In this document: in pieces, positions 1 through 11,282 of the stretch
How the letters are laid out: the number at the start of each line of letters is the position of its first letter
Numbering within the stretch: the first letter of the stretch is position 1
NCBI GenBank assembly: GCA_963575645.1
Contig: OY754470.1
Coordinates: forward strand, 23,914,501-23,978,500
From: Xanthostigma xanthostigma
Lineage: Eukaryota > Arthropoda > Insecta > Raphidioptera > Raphidiidae
Length of the DNA: 64,000 nucleotides
Direction: 5' to 3'
Position numbers and translations under genes: made by a program
The notes under the pieces: model-generated
What the model was told of the DNA's origin: nothing
Databases searched by the model: none
Seen by the model: the letters and a program-made list of their open reading frames with translations, nothing else

Positions 1-325
1 TTATTTAAGTAAGTATTCTTTCGTTTTTGTTAGTTTTGTTGTGTAGAGTTTACACTTTTGGACATCAGATTATTCGCGTGTCGTCTTGTTATGAACCCGC
101 AAGAAACTGACAAGAAAGAAAATATCCTTTGTCCTTTTATATGGATAATATTCTTCTAAGAAATTCTACAATGCTCTTTTTTTTCTTTTCTTATACTTTT
201 GAAATGAGTCTGGAGACTCATCTTAACGTAAGTATCACACAATGTTTCCCAACTATTGGCGTTTACATTTTGATAAAAAAATCCTTTGAAGATAATTAAA
301 ATTATTTCTCTTTTTCAATTTTTTA

Positions 326-494
326 TTGACGTGATAACGTCTTATAAATTGATGAAACACCGGCTGCATGCACGAAAAAGTGTCACGTTCCGAAATGTGT
401 CACGTTCCGAAATGTATCACGTTTTGCCTGACCTTCGAGCGGAATACGTTATCACGTAAAACTATCGTCCGTAAACCGACTTTACAGACAACCA
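326..494. mobile_element. Short copy of an IR-ended DNA element
   Basis: The left end holds ACGTGATAACGT and the right part holds its complement ACGTTATCACGT. About 37 bases beyond the right motif are also shared with the 938-bp copy at 51360-52297, so the two are one family. This copy has lost the interior. In its place sit about three copies of a 17-bp unit (GTGTCACGTTCCGAAAT) at about 380-424. No coding sequence is present. The superfamily is not clear to me. Confidence 0.7.
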
Positions 495-1213
495 TTTTTT
501 TAAAGTAATTTTGTAACAATAACACTATATAAACTATATTTCAATACAAAATGTTCTCATCAACTTTTTCATTAGTTATGCCAACCCGGACTTCCACCAC
601 ATTTGATAACAAATACCCGTACTCCCACCATATAAATTTACTATCGCTTAAATTTCATTTTAATGTGTTAAAATGAACAGAAATAGGGAATTAGCATGAA
701 TCTGATATTAAATTAATGTTTTTTTTATACATATTTAGTAAAATTTTTTGATTTAAATAAAAATAATCTTAAATTCTAAAAAAATAGAACGTTCTAACAT
801 TACAAATGCTAAGTATCCTAGTAGACGATTTGGGATTCAACTTCTTACGAACTTTTATTTAAATGTGGTTTGCCTTTAACTGATTCATGTAAAATTTAAT
901 TTGGAAATAACTGTTATAGTAGTCTATATCGTTACATGGGACATTTTGAATAAAATTATTTTATGCAATCAACCAACAGCAGCTGTTCGCGATTTTCAAT
1001 TAGAATTTTAGAGCTTATTATGAACTTGAATCATGATTTCATTTTTAGAGCGGAATCTTTTTTTTCGAAAAACAACAATTTGAATTAAGCTGTTAAAAAA
1101 TTAACCTAAATATAACCTTCGGCCGCGGCGGAGTGGTGAATTGGCTATTCCCTGGAGTATAGACACTAGATAAACATATTCGACTTTATTTTTATAGATT
1201 TTTTCTGGAAGTA
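495..1213. other. AT-rich stretch, nothing recognised
   Basis: I see no coding frame, no repeat partner and no RNA gene here. The composition is strongly AT-rich with homopolymer runs. Confidence 0.5.
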
Positions 1214-1600
1214 TAGGTTGCTGCACACGAGGCTGGTTTTTCCGCTAGATTTGGCTGCTAGGTTTCATGCGCGCTGTGACACCGGGTTTCATGAGGGCTT
1301 TTATATGTTCGCTTCACACGATGCGGGTGTCGAAGCTGGTTTTGTAGATGTGTTTTGACAGCTCGAATGTTACCAATTGTGAACGTTTATTGTTTCTGAA
1401 CAGAGAACACACACTACGACACCACGTTTGTTTGTGGGAGTTTGCCAATGTCGCCCACGCGACAAGATACTGTTTCCTGATCCTCAAAACAAGCAGACAA
1501 ACAAGTACGATAAATAGCCCCGGATCTAATTTTGAAATCCATCTTGCGACATCGTTTCCATCTTCGCAGCCAGCGCATCAGCCAGCATAGTGATGTGGGG
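1214..1600. repeat. PIF/Harbinger-like fragment, related to 23273-23648
   Basis: The left part (GCTGCACACGAGGCTGG) resembles the end of the element at 23273-23648. Bases about 1372-1500 match the reverse complement of 23405-23520, including a stretch reading SSNV..CERLL.LNR in both. The similarity of small open frames on the two copies reflects shared repeat ancestry, not a host gene. The right boundary is not defined. Confidence 0.45.
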
Positions 1601-2948
1601 AAAAATTTTTCAATGGAAAATTTTTCAAAAATTTTCCACAATATTTTTTTCGGAAAATTTTTAATGTTAAAAAAAATTTTATAGGACATATTTGAACTTT
1701 ATTTTATTAGTAAATTTCTGTACCTTTTAAACAAAAACTACAGGTTATAATTCTAACTTTGTAATTCACATGAATAAAGTTAAATTTGATTCCGTTTTAC
1801 TTAAGATTTGTCATATTATTTTATTTGGAACTCATAACAAATCAATTAATCCTATTTCATAATAAAAGAGCGCTAAGAAAAAGAATCACTTATTTGTCTT
1901 GTTATTTCATAAACAAAGTAATGAGGTAGTGGTAGAGACCAGAAGATGTCACCACTGCACTGGCTGCTGCAGTTATAAAGGGAATTCCCCTCACTAAATT
2001 GGTATAAAAAATTCATTCTGTTCTCTTTCAGGAATAATTATTGTTTTTTGTTGAAAGGGGAAAACTCAAAAGGGCATCACATCCAGAGTTGATGAAGATA
2101 CTCCAGTTTTGTTTACTTGTAGCCTCTACTTAACGAGAGTTTAATTTTACAGTAACTTTTTAATTTAGTGGCTTGGAAAAATTGTCATGAAAATTTTCCG
2201 GAAAACCAAGAACTCTGAGCCCGCACAAGTCCCAGCAGTGATTCCATGCACACTGTTTTAACATCACTGACAAACAACAGCCATCTGTGATGTCTCAGTC
2301 TGTTTCTATATGCATTTGTCGACAGTTTTTACGTATCCCATTGTACAGGCATACATGCTAGAAGGTCTCTCCGTAGTGTCAGAGGTAGTATTTAGTTTTT
2401 ATGCGAAAGATAATAAAAGTTGTCATCTTTAGATGAGTCGTACAATGTAATTTTTATCTGTTATGTACTTCTCATCTTTTTGTGTTTATATTCTAAGTAA
2501 AATAAACCTCACGTTGATGTAGTTTACTCACAGCTCTTTTTTTTTAATAAGCAAACAATTTTTACTGTCTTTTGTCAACATTTAAAAAAATTACAGCAAA
2601 TATTATGAAAATTTTCAATGAAAGAATTTTAACAAAAAATTTTAATTAATTCTGACCAGATCTGGTATACCTACGTCGCTATGACGTCTGGTGACAGAAA
2701 ATTGAACTTCGCGAAAGGATATATATTTCTAAACGAGGCTGATGGATATCCTTACGAACCTCTAGGATTCCGCATACCCCAATTCAGGAAGAGCTAGTAT
2801 AGATAGCTACAATTTTAGAGTATTACTTACGCTGCACAGTGTTCTATACTATAAGAAATGGCAGTTCACGCTTAAAACAAAATACGGTAAGCTTCGGCAG
2901 CAAACTCGAGTCATGATTTTAATCTCTCGAGTGTCTGCAGAACATATA
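1601..2948. other. No gene; one short repeat fragment
   Basis: The only recognisable piece is at about 2213-2250 (CACAAGTCCCAGCAGTGATT). It recurs at about 20942-20965 next to a Harbinger-like terminal sequence. It could be the far end of the element beginning at 1214, but this was not proven. Confidence 0.4.
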
Positions 2949-3721
2949 CAGGGTGACCGGTAATTGTTCGTATTCCTCTCGGGAGAAGAAACTATAATGA
3001 CTAATTTGGAATGATTTAACCTCTATCACTTGGGGATCGGAAATGCGTCATTTTCGAGAAAATCTACTTCGGGTTTCTTTTTACAAAAATCCAAATTTTG
3101 GTAGTTAAAAATTAAAAAAAAGTATTCTCACTTTTTGGCCTGAATTTTTCCATGATCTGATAGCTTACTAATTTGCAAAAATCCTCCTAAAACTAAAAAC
3201 TACGAAATTTACTGTTAGATTTTATGTTGTGTGTTAAAACTTACAATAAAAAAAATAAAATAAAAATTCTTCACAGAAATGTCATTATCATAAACAATGA
3301 CGCATTTCCGACCCCCAATTGATAGAATAGAATTTTATTATCATCTTAAAAACATAACAAAATGTATAGATACGTCATTATAAATTACTTAAAAAACATG
3401 TGAAAAATATTCTTTCAGGCTATAAAATGCGTTGATTGACAAAATTTCTCTAACTTTTCTGATAAAAACTCGCATACGTAAAAGTGTCAGTTCGCGAGAT
3501 AATCTATTGAAAAAATTTATTAAAATGTTTTTGTGTACGATTGAAATTCACTTTAGTAGTTCGAATTAGATATGAATATCTTGTTTCGAATTCACTTTCT
3601 GCACAGCTTAACTTGTGTTTGTTAGAATGCAATCTCACCGCATTTGAAATAGGTTAAATCATTCCAAATTAGTCACAGTTTCTTCTCCCGAAAGGAATAC
3701 GAGCAATTACCGGTCATCCTA
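2949..3721. mobile_element. Non-autonomous DNA transposon (MITE) with 75-bp TIRs
   Basis: The left end CAGGGTGACCGGTAATTG is repeated in inverse at the right end, and the match runs about 75 bp (left 2949-3024, right 3648-3721). TATA-type sequence flanks both ends. A further inverted match joins 3019-3056 to about 3292-3326 (GGAAATGCGTCATT in both). This suggests the TIR was once about 110 bp and the right arm later gained about 320 bp. There is no transposase frame. The CAGGGTG start resembles several Tc1/mariner-like insect MITEs. Confidence 0.75.
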
Positions 3722-4566
3722 TATACATCAGTCCTGAGAGAAATTAGTTAGCGGTTTCAAAACAAGAAGTATTTGTATAGGCGCAAAAAACAGCAAAAGG
3801 GTTAACCTTTAATAGGTAAGAGAATACTTGTATGTCCGCAACAATAATTGAAGGTCATATAAAATAATAGAGTATCTTTGTAACGCTGTAAAGTTTATTC
3901 AGCTCGGTTAAATAAAAAGGCTGTTAATCTAATAATGTTAATGTTGTCCAGAGATCCCAGTTGTAATTAATTTCGAAAATGAAAAGAGCGAACTAATTTA
4001 CATTGCAAACTTGTAAAGAATAAAATTATGCAACGCAGTTGCTATATATATATAGGTAAGTGTTAAGCTACTAGATTACGTATCTTACCACGGACTCGTT
4101 TTGCCTCGTTTTACTTACATGACTACTAAAATACATGAATATACATAATATAATATAGGCTTGATATTGTACTATTCACTTCTAGATTACATCAAAATAG
4201 GAAGGTAGGGTACACATCTGAAGGAATAACGTGAGGGGGCATGGACAGAGACAAGCGGCGTGCCCGTCTGAACGTGTTTCACATTCACAGTATTGCTTCA
4301 GCCATTGCGCGATATTAACGCTAGCAGAGGCCTACATTACTTTTCATCTGTCAAAAGTTAGTATTTTTATTCGATTTCTTTTAGTAATAATATTGTTATT
4401 ATATGTGTACAGATGGACAAGTTAGTGTTTTTCCCCGATATAAGTTACACATTAATAGTTAAATAGCAGTGATTACTTTGTACCTACATTATTTTACATT
4501 GTTATGGTGATTGTTTTTTTTGAGAAAAAGTGCGCTGGATACGCTTGTGACACAAGTAAAAATTTT
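3722..4566. other. AT-rich, nothing recognised
   Basis: No coding frame with support and no clear repeat partner inside the window. Confidence 0.45.
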
Positions 4567-4830
4567 TACCATTCCAACCCACAAGTGGGGAATGGTACTA
4601 GCTTAGGTCAAAAATCACTTTTCAAAAATTTTACAATATCTTTCCGTTTTGAGGTCCTCCAAATCCAAAAAAACATATTTTTGGAAAAACTCTGTGCGTC
4701 AGTTAGTCTGGTTGAACACGATACAGGTCAAACGGATGAGCGGATCAAAACCAAATTTTGGGAGGATGTTCGGTATGCAAATATGAAGAGCCCTATTGTT
4801 TTTACATACATATATACATACATACATACA
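4567..4830. repeat. Single arm of the fold-back family seen whole at 35357-36003
   Basis: It begins with a hairpin (TACCATTCC/GGAATGGTA, 4567-4597) and continues with about 225 bp closely matching 35357-35570. The shared part includes the stretches CACTTTTCAAAA and ACCAAATTTTGGGAGGATGT. It ends in a run of TACA repeats (about 4805-4834). The open frames across it are by-products of the repeat. Confidence 0.65.
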
Positions 4831-4834
4831 TACA

Positions 4835-5555
4835 AGTGAAGTTAATATAAAGCGTGTAAAAACACATTTCTTCCAGCTAACTGGCATACTAACAAAATTA
4901 TGGACGATAACACAACTGTAGTGTCTGAATTAACCGAATTCATGATTTACATCTAAATATTAGAAACGTTCAGCTATTATAATTTACTAATTAAATTGAA
5001 ACCTGTGATTCAATTGAGACACACCAGAGTTACATTGCTTATCAATTTTAATATAGTTTAACAAACGTTAACAGCTTTAGGAAAAGTTCTGCAAAAATTT
5101 TAATTTAAAAAATTGGTTTACAAATGACACAATTTTAAGTTTATCTTAACATTCATTAAATAATATACAAGGCCAAATTTTGTATCGATATAAAAAAATA
5201 TAAGTAACTGAAATAAAAAAATCCAAATTTGAAGCACACCTAAGCATAATTTTTCATTTTATTCGTTGTTTTTCCATGTTTTCTTTAAACTTTCACAGTC
5301 GAATATTCGAAGGGAAGGTATAGTTCCTCTTTTCTATAGGACTTTGGTCTTAACAAGAATTCTTTTATCGAACTTATTCTAACTGCAAGTTTGTTACTTT
5401 GATAAAAAATCGTTCTGTATAATTCTAAGGTATTTTCAACTTTTACTTTTTATCCAAACCTCTCTCTCTATTTTAAAGCAAACGGTCGCTCATCTCACGC
5501 AAAGACATAACTGATAAAAATTAAAAAAGTGAGATAGCCATCGGATAATCGTTCT
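4835..5555. other. AT-rich, nothing recognised
   Basis: No supported gene or repeat partner seen. Confidence 0.45.
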
Positions 5556-5918
5556 TAAAGACCACGCACACTTGTCAATCTAGAACCTGCACGACCCGCT
5601 CAGCACAGAGCAAAAAAGCCTATTCGTGAAGCCTATCCATGTTATTTAACGGAGTAGCGCACATTAGACGAGCCTGCAGCCAGCAACGACTGTCGCGTCG
5701 GTTGGTCGCCTGCATTTTCTATGTAGCCGTGTTGCACCGATCTAGTGTGCTTGTTCGTTTTCATTATTGATAAAACTACTTGAAAACTTTACGAAACCTG
5801 CGCTAAATTTTGCTCGTTTATCCACTTTTGTGTAGTTTTGTGCTGGTTGTACGACATCGTGCTGGTTGCAGGTTTGTGCTGTGTTGTTTATGCTTGACAA
5901 GTGTGGGCGGTCCTTTAG
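5556..5918. mobile_element. MITE, family of 11069-11237
   Basis: The ends carry TAAAGACCACGCACACTTGT and its imperfect inverse (left 5556-5622, right 5860-5918). The same terminal sequence starts the smaller element at 11069. There is no coding content. Flanking target duplication is not clear. Confidence 0.6.
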
Positions 5919-6000
5919 CTTGTCTTTTCATCAAATGAAGTGAGTGTATAAGTAAAAGGCAGATATGTCTTATTGTCTTTACGTGAGATGAGGGACGAAA

Positions 6001-6065
6001 CATTTTAAATATTAAGGAAAATAAGATATATTATACCTATCTTATTTTCCTAAATATTTAAAATG
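6001..6065. repeat. 65-bp palindrome
   Basis: The arms of about 28-30 bp (CATTTTAAATATT...) are separated by a few bases and have one mismatch. It lies 25 bp from a second, longer palindrome. Confidence 0.85.
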
Positions 6066-6090
6066 CAACTAATAATTTTACTCATGACTC

Positions 6091-6190
6091 ATAGGAAAAC
6101 ATTTAAGTTTAAAGCTTTAAAATTCTGCCTCCCTTCTTATATAAGAAGGAAGGCAGAATTTTAGAGCTTTAAACTTAAATGTTTTTCTAT
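6091..6190. repeat. 100-bp palindrome with no spacer
   Basis: Two 50-bp arms meet at TTATATAA with three mismatches. The outer ends read ATAGGAAAACATTTAAG and its inverse. It would fold as a long hairpin or cruciform. It is probably a small fold-back element, but no copies elsewhere in the window confirm this. Confidence 0.85.
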
Positions 6191-7304
6191 CAACAAATGA
6201 ATTAGAGGGTACAGCGGTGCCCCCACTAAGTCGAGCACTGCCGTACCATCCTTTCCTCGGAACGACTCACGGAACTTTTGACCCCCGTGTAACTTCGTTG
6301 TGGATAAAGCAAGAAGTTAGAATTTTTAGTGATCAAAGGACGTACTATAACTGGCTATATTGCAAATATACCTAATAATTATACCTTGTAGTTTACGAAT
6401 TATTGATAGTCAAAGTTCTTTAATTTTGCCACTGACACACTCACCGATCACCAAAATTCTAAGGTACTTCTAGCAGTCTCACAGACTTGAAATTTTGAAT
6501 TTTAGTTGGCATTCAGCCGATAAAAGAAGGAAAAAATGAAAAATCTCGAAATTTCAGTATTCGAAAAATCAATAGAGACAAGGAGCGGGCTTTATGAAAA
6601 TCAGCAGCTGACGAATAATATATAGTACCCGATAAGAAAAAAGAGGATGACCTACAAAAAGAAATGAGGTCCCATCAAAAACATAAAATGTACAAAAATG
6701 CCAACTCTAGCAACGCAGCTATTCCGCCACAAAAAGTTGTGAGATCTCATGTAAAACCAAGTCAGTTATTTAAGTTACTGTCTACGGAAGCACCTGTCCA
6801 ACAACTTTGTTATAAATTGTTACCTAATCAATTGCCTGTCAACATTTAGAGTGACCGTATCAATATTCGACAGCTTTATTTCTATCATAATTATAATGAC
6901 GTGGCATTTTTTTTACATTTTATATTTTTGATGGGATATATTCTACTGTCCCTGTAATTGTCTGATTGTAACAATTCCCGTCTTTATTCTAAAACACACC
7001 TGTAATTATCGTGTACCCGGTGAAAGAACAAGTTTTCGCTCATAGTGAACTAATAAAGTCGACTTTAATATTATTTTCTGCACACGCTATTTTATTAGAC
7101 AATATTAAAACTCCTAAGGGAGATTTATATTGAACAATATGTATTACGAAATTTAATTATTTCATATAATAAATATACTATCTTATGTGTGCTGTATTAT
7201 ACGGACTGAAACAGGAAATTATCAGCTTTGAGTTAACTTATTAGCTAGGTTTTCAAGGCAGAACCCTATTGTTACATCCAATATACAATGTGCTCACCAA
7301 TATA
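6191..7304. other. No recognised gene
   Basis: A 61-codon open frame at 6664-6849 has no motif I know, and the frame upstream of it is broken by stops. Nothing else is supported. Confidence 0.4.
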
Positions 7305-7927
7305 TCTAATATTAATAAAAATTAATTGCCACATGTATGACGGAGTATCACTTGAAAATGGCTCGACCGCTTTGACTGATTTTTTTATTGTGTTCGTAAT
7401 TATCAGGACAAGGTTTGTATGAAAGAAATTATTTGGAAAATACACCGGAAATTTGGATGGTACTTTTATATGAAAATCTCAATAAAAAAAATGTGACAGT
7501 CAGTTTGATAGTTCTGCTGTCACATGTTTTTATAAATAAATAGAAGTAAAAATTAAATGTTGTTCATTGGTAAGCACATCACTTGAGAACGGCTGGACCG
7601 ATTTTATTATTTTTTTTTAAATTTCTAAGGTTTTTAGGGAAAGAAAAATTGAAAAATTTGCTTCGAATATATGGTGGAGCCAAAAGCTTCAATACTGTTG
7701 TCACTGTCGAGACTGCAATACGGTGGAGTCGAAGACTACTAGTATTGTCGTTGTCGTGTTTCGTCTCTTATCACGTGCCATGGCGCGGGTAACGGCTATT
7801 ATTAATGAATATATAACAAAGCTCTGCAAATACGGCTTATATTCTATAGAAAAGTCCGAGGCAGCATAATATGTCTATGTTTAATAGATAATCTACAAAC
7901 CCGGACGAATCCGGATCGGGCCGTTAG
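7305..7927 (+). mobile_element. Probable non-autonomous Helitron
   Basis: The start TCTAATATTAATAAAAATTA follows an A. The end runs through CGGATCGGGCCGTTAG followed by T, a degraded form of the CTAG terminus seen in other copies here. Inside, ACTTGA(A/G)AA(C/T)GGCT..GACCG appears twice (about 7350 and 7581), so either two related elements are fused or an internal duplication occurred. A small hairpin lies at 7491-7528. The frame at 7583-7792 shows no motif. Confidence 0.55.
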
Positions 7928-8070
7928 TACTATAATTATTATATTACCGCGCTCTACCACTACCTTTATATTAAAGTTCAAGCATAAACTGTAATCGAAC
8001 GCATTTCTTAATGGCAGTATATTATTAACACTGTCACTCGACAAAGTTTCTACAATCTAAAACTAATATA

Positions 8071-8962
8071 AAGGCCCCTTCACACGATGCAGGATTTCCT
8101 GCTCGCTAGCTTGCTTGGAGTCTAGCAGGCAGCTTTGCACGCTACGCTGTTGGATGTGACGTGACTGATTGGTCCGCTGCTCGCTGTCTTGCTATATTTG
8201 GGTGATAGGTTCAGTGCTATTTTTTCATGCAGCGCTACCTGCTAGTTTGATTATTACTATGGAGTCGTATTTTATCACGTGATATCGTCTGACATTCGTT
8301 AAATATAGTGTTGTTTAAAAGTTTAAAAAAAGTTTCAAGTGAACAGCGATGGGGCCAACGGTTGTAAAATCTAAATGTAACTGGACTCGACAAGAAATAA
8401 GTGTTTTAATTGACGCGTACAAAAATGAATCTTCTTTATACGCCATTTCTTCAGTAAATTATCACAATAAACATTTAAGAAATGAAGCTTTCAATATTAA
8501 CAAATTAATGTATCTGATTCTTTATATTTCAATTTTATTAGAGTATTTCTAAATTTTAGAAAAGGCGAAGAAACATTTTATAGTTAAAAATAAGGCAATA
8601 AATACAATAATTTTAAATGATTTTCTTTTCAAAACGATTCTTTTTTATTAAAATAAATTCTTTACATTAATGAATTTCATTCAGTAAATTACACTACAGT
8701 ATAAAGCATATTTTCAATCATTATTAAAGTCATAGTAGCAATTCGTCTACGACGAATTATTTCTTGCACAACCATTGCATCCATATTTAAATTTCAAATA
8801 TAACTGTCAAGTGTCAAACAGCGAGCAAGCAAGCGAGCTGCGTGTGAAGCGAAACTAGCAGCGCTCCCTGCCAATCACCAAGCAGGATACCATGCATGGC
8901 AGCCTGCAAGACTTCATGCAAGCTAGCGAGCACGAAATCCTGCATCGTGTGAAGAGGCCTTT
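8071..8962 (+). mobile_element. PIF/Harbinger-type non-autonomous transposon
   Basis: Terminal inverted repeats of about 45 bp begin AAGGCCCCTTCACACGATGC on the left and end with the inverse on the right (8918-8962). GGCCC..CACACG ends are typical of PIF/Harbinger elements. The element keeps a MADF-like exon (8349 onward) but no DDE transposase, so it is a deletion derivative. The expected 3-bp target duplication is not exact. Confidence 0.7.
8349..8552 (+). pseudogene. MADF/Myb-like N-terminal fragment of a Harbinger accessory protein
   Basis: Residues about 11-48 read NWTRQEISVLIDAYKNESSL then ISSVNYHNKHLRNEAF. This is the pattern of the first helices of a MADF (ADF1-type Myb/SANT) DNA-binding domain. 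PIF/Harbinger transposons carry such a protein as a second gene that helps the transposase bind DNA and enter the nucleus. The family pattern fails after about residue 50 and is replaced by hydrophobic residues, so this is the first exon followed by read-through or deletion. Its place between Harbinger TIRs supports the reading. It is not likely to be functional. Confidence 0.65.
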
Positions 8963-9319
8963 ATTTTACTCTACTTACGTTTCGGAATATTACGCCATTG
9001 TCAGGAGCATAAACTTGATAGTGAATTTCTTTATAAATAAAAATAATAAATATTATTTTACTGCAGCATAATGGTTAATTCTATCTTATTATAGTATGAT
9101 CCCAGACTGAAAACTTAGAGGTTGATAAAATCCTATTGTGCTGCAATACTTCTATGTATTGAGTAAGAACTCTAAGTACGTCTTTAACAAATCCATCTGC
9201 TTTTCTAACAATTGTATAATAGTTACTGAAAGAGGATTGTGTCTACTGAACTTCCGATGATAACAACTAAAGTGTCATACAAACTTACCGCTATGCGAAG
9301 CAGTGTTATGATCCCAAAT
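8963..9319. other. No gene seen
   Basis: AT-rich flank of the Harbinger element, with no repeat partner found. Confidence 0.4.
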
Positions 9320-9545
9320 TTAAGAAAAATTAAATCTCCTTTGTAAAAAGATCACTAAAAAGCGTGAAAGAGCAAAGTTTTGGGGTCGTTATCAATTAAA
9401 TTACTATCACGTTTTAAATACTTAGGTATATTAAATTGGTGCCGACCTTAAAACTTTGTCATTTTACGTTTTTTGTGACCATTTTTGAGAGATGTTCATT
9501 TTTTTAAGTTTTTTGTTTTAAATTTTTTAGTGATCTTTTTATTGA
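9320..9545. repeat. Imperfect inverted repeat, possible MITE
   Basis: AAAAAGATCACTAAAAA (about 9345) occurs in inverse at about 9525-9545. Both arms also share a CAAAGTTTT..GGTCG stretch near the centre. Arms are about 75-90 bp and diverged. Confidence 0.5.
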
Positions 9546-10432
9546 CAGTATCCTACTCCTCTAACTGCCGGCATTATCTGGGTCAAAAATGAATTCGTGT
9601 TTCGATATTAATTTTGAAATTATTTTTCTTCGAACACACAAAAAAAAACAAACAATCTTATTAATTATTTCGTAATTTTACGAATAACTCAAAACCCCGA
9701 TGGAGTAACTACAGCCGAAAATTGTTTTAGCGTGGAAACAAGAAATATAAGAAATGTAGGTATATCAGGGGAAATCTCTACATACCAAAAACAAAACGAT
9801 TTGTAAGGAATCAGGCTAACTAGAATAAAGGATATTAATATGTTTTCTCGACACAGGCTCCTGCATAAATTTATAACCGTTTCATAAATTGCGGTTGTGG
9901 TTAATGTAACCCGACCATAAGCCAAAAATTTTGCCAAATGCATTTACTGAATATAATATAATAAATCTATATTCTTTGCAAGATTATATCATTGAGAAAC
10001 AAAGCTATTGTCATAGTCTATATCTATATCTATCTATGAATATATATGCACTCAGTATTTCAAAGGAAAATAGTCTTCAATAAATTGTAAGCTTTTCCAT
10101 CATGTATTCAGGTTCAGTAACTTATTCGACCATTATAATGTATAATATTAACCTCGTTAAAACGGTTCTCTATGCACATAATATAGAATTATTTCCACGG
10201 TATATACTAAAAACTCGGGTCGCAGTGCGAAACCCTGCCGACAATATAGTGTATTTGCTTTAATAGGCAGTGTGGCTATTGTATAAACTTTGATTTTGAA
10301 CAAAATAAAAAAAAAATTACCCCATAATACACCCGTTAAAACAACATTTTTTACTTAATTTCAATACTACATATCAATTCAACATCTGTACCAAATTATA
10401 TATACCCTTCAGTATGTAAATCTATATGTGTT
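9546..10432. other. No supported gene
   Basis: An 84-codon frame on the minus strand (9689-9943) has no recognisable domain, and I do not treat it as a gene. Nothing else is seen. Confidence 0.4.
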
Positions 10433-10708
10433 TTCATAAAATTTGTAAGTCCGGTCCTGTCGGGCCGATTTTATTAAAATTTTAGCAGCACATTTTAATA
10501 ATTACTAAAGGGTTAAATTTCAAATTTGAAGTGATTCCGATAATTTTTTCGGTATTTTTGGGCCCTAAAACTTTTTTCAACCCCTAAATACCACCCTTAA
10601 CATGGCCCGATTGAGCCCATTTTAAATAGGCTTCGTGCGGTGATGGATTCCAACGTGTGGACCAAATTTGGTTTAAATCGATTAAGTCTGTCGAGAGTTA
10701 TCGTGCTA

Positions 10709-10761
<53 letters not shown>

Positions 10762-10790
10762 TATATATATATACATATATAAACATACTT
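10433..10790. repeat. Dispersed repeat ending in a TA microsatellite
   Basis: The first 135 bp or so match the reverse complement of 23806-23940, including ATAAAATTTGTAAGTCCGG and AATTTTTTCGGTATTTTT. It runs into a long (TA)n tract at 10712-10781. The layout of a conserved block followed by a simple-repeat tail is like a LINE or SINE 3' end, but no coding sequence remains to say which. Confidence 0.55.
10712..10781. repeat. (TA)n microsatellite
   Basis: About 70 bp of nearly pure TA alternation. The small frame reading IYIYIY across it is not a gene. Confidence 0.95.
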
Positions 10791-11068
10791 TTCCAAAAAT
10801 GGTGCCAAAGTGTTTAGAAGGCTATGAAACGTCGAGAAAATTTGGTCCGACCCCTAGGTCCCGCCATCCCACCGACGCCAATAGTGTAAGTGCCTTATGG
10901 CAAATACACTAATAACGAAGAGATTAGTTGTCGCTCCCATTTCTATATAATGGGGAAAATGTTACCTATCACTTACCAGTATTCTTTTGTTTTTTGAAAA
11001 CGTATCTGTGATCGCTAAGAGTGCTTTACAAAATCTTCAGTTATTTTACAATACCGGTGGCGATGCAC

Positions 11069-11237
11069 AAAAAGACCGCGCACACTTGTCAAGAATAAGC
11101 CTGCAAGACCTACAGTGAACGGAGTAAAAAAACCTGCTCGTGAAGGTACTTATTGAAATTTTCAGGAACAGGCTTTTTTTTTACTCCGTGCGCTCTGCAG
11201 GTTGTGCAGGTTCTTACCATATGTGCGTGGCTTTTAA
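11069..11237. mobile_element. Small fold-back MITE
   Basis: The left arm AAAAGACCGCGCACACTTGT and its inverse near 11215-11237 bracket matching inner blocks (CGGAGTAAAAAAA and its inverse at about 11176-11190). The family is shared with 5556-5918. Confidence 0.7.
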
Positions 11238-11282
11238 TACTAAGGTGAGTACAGATTAAAATTAAAAAGTATCTTTCAATAA

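Noticed and set aside
1348-1590. 80-codon frame resembling part of the minus-strand frame at 23391-23603
   Set aside because: The similarity comes from two copies of one Harbinger-like repeat, and no known protein motif is present.
4504-4839. 111-codon frame
   Set aside because: It runs through the fold-back repeat (4567-4830) and a TACA simple repeat.
9689-9943. 84-codon minus-strand frame, hydrophobic
   Set aside because: No recognisable family, no splice or promoter context, and a length expected by chance in AT-rich DNA.
10640-10912. 90-codon frame
   Set aside because: Its middle is a translation of the (TA)n microsatellite; there is no domain.
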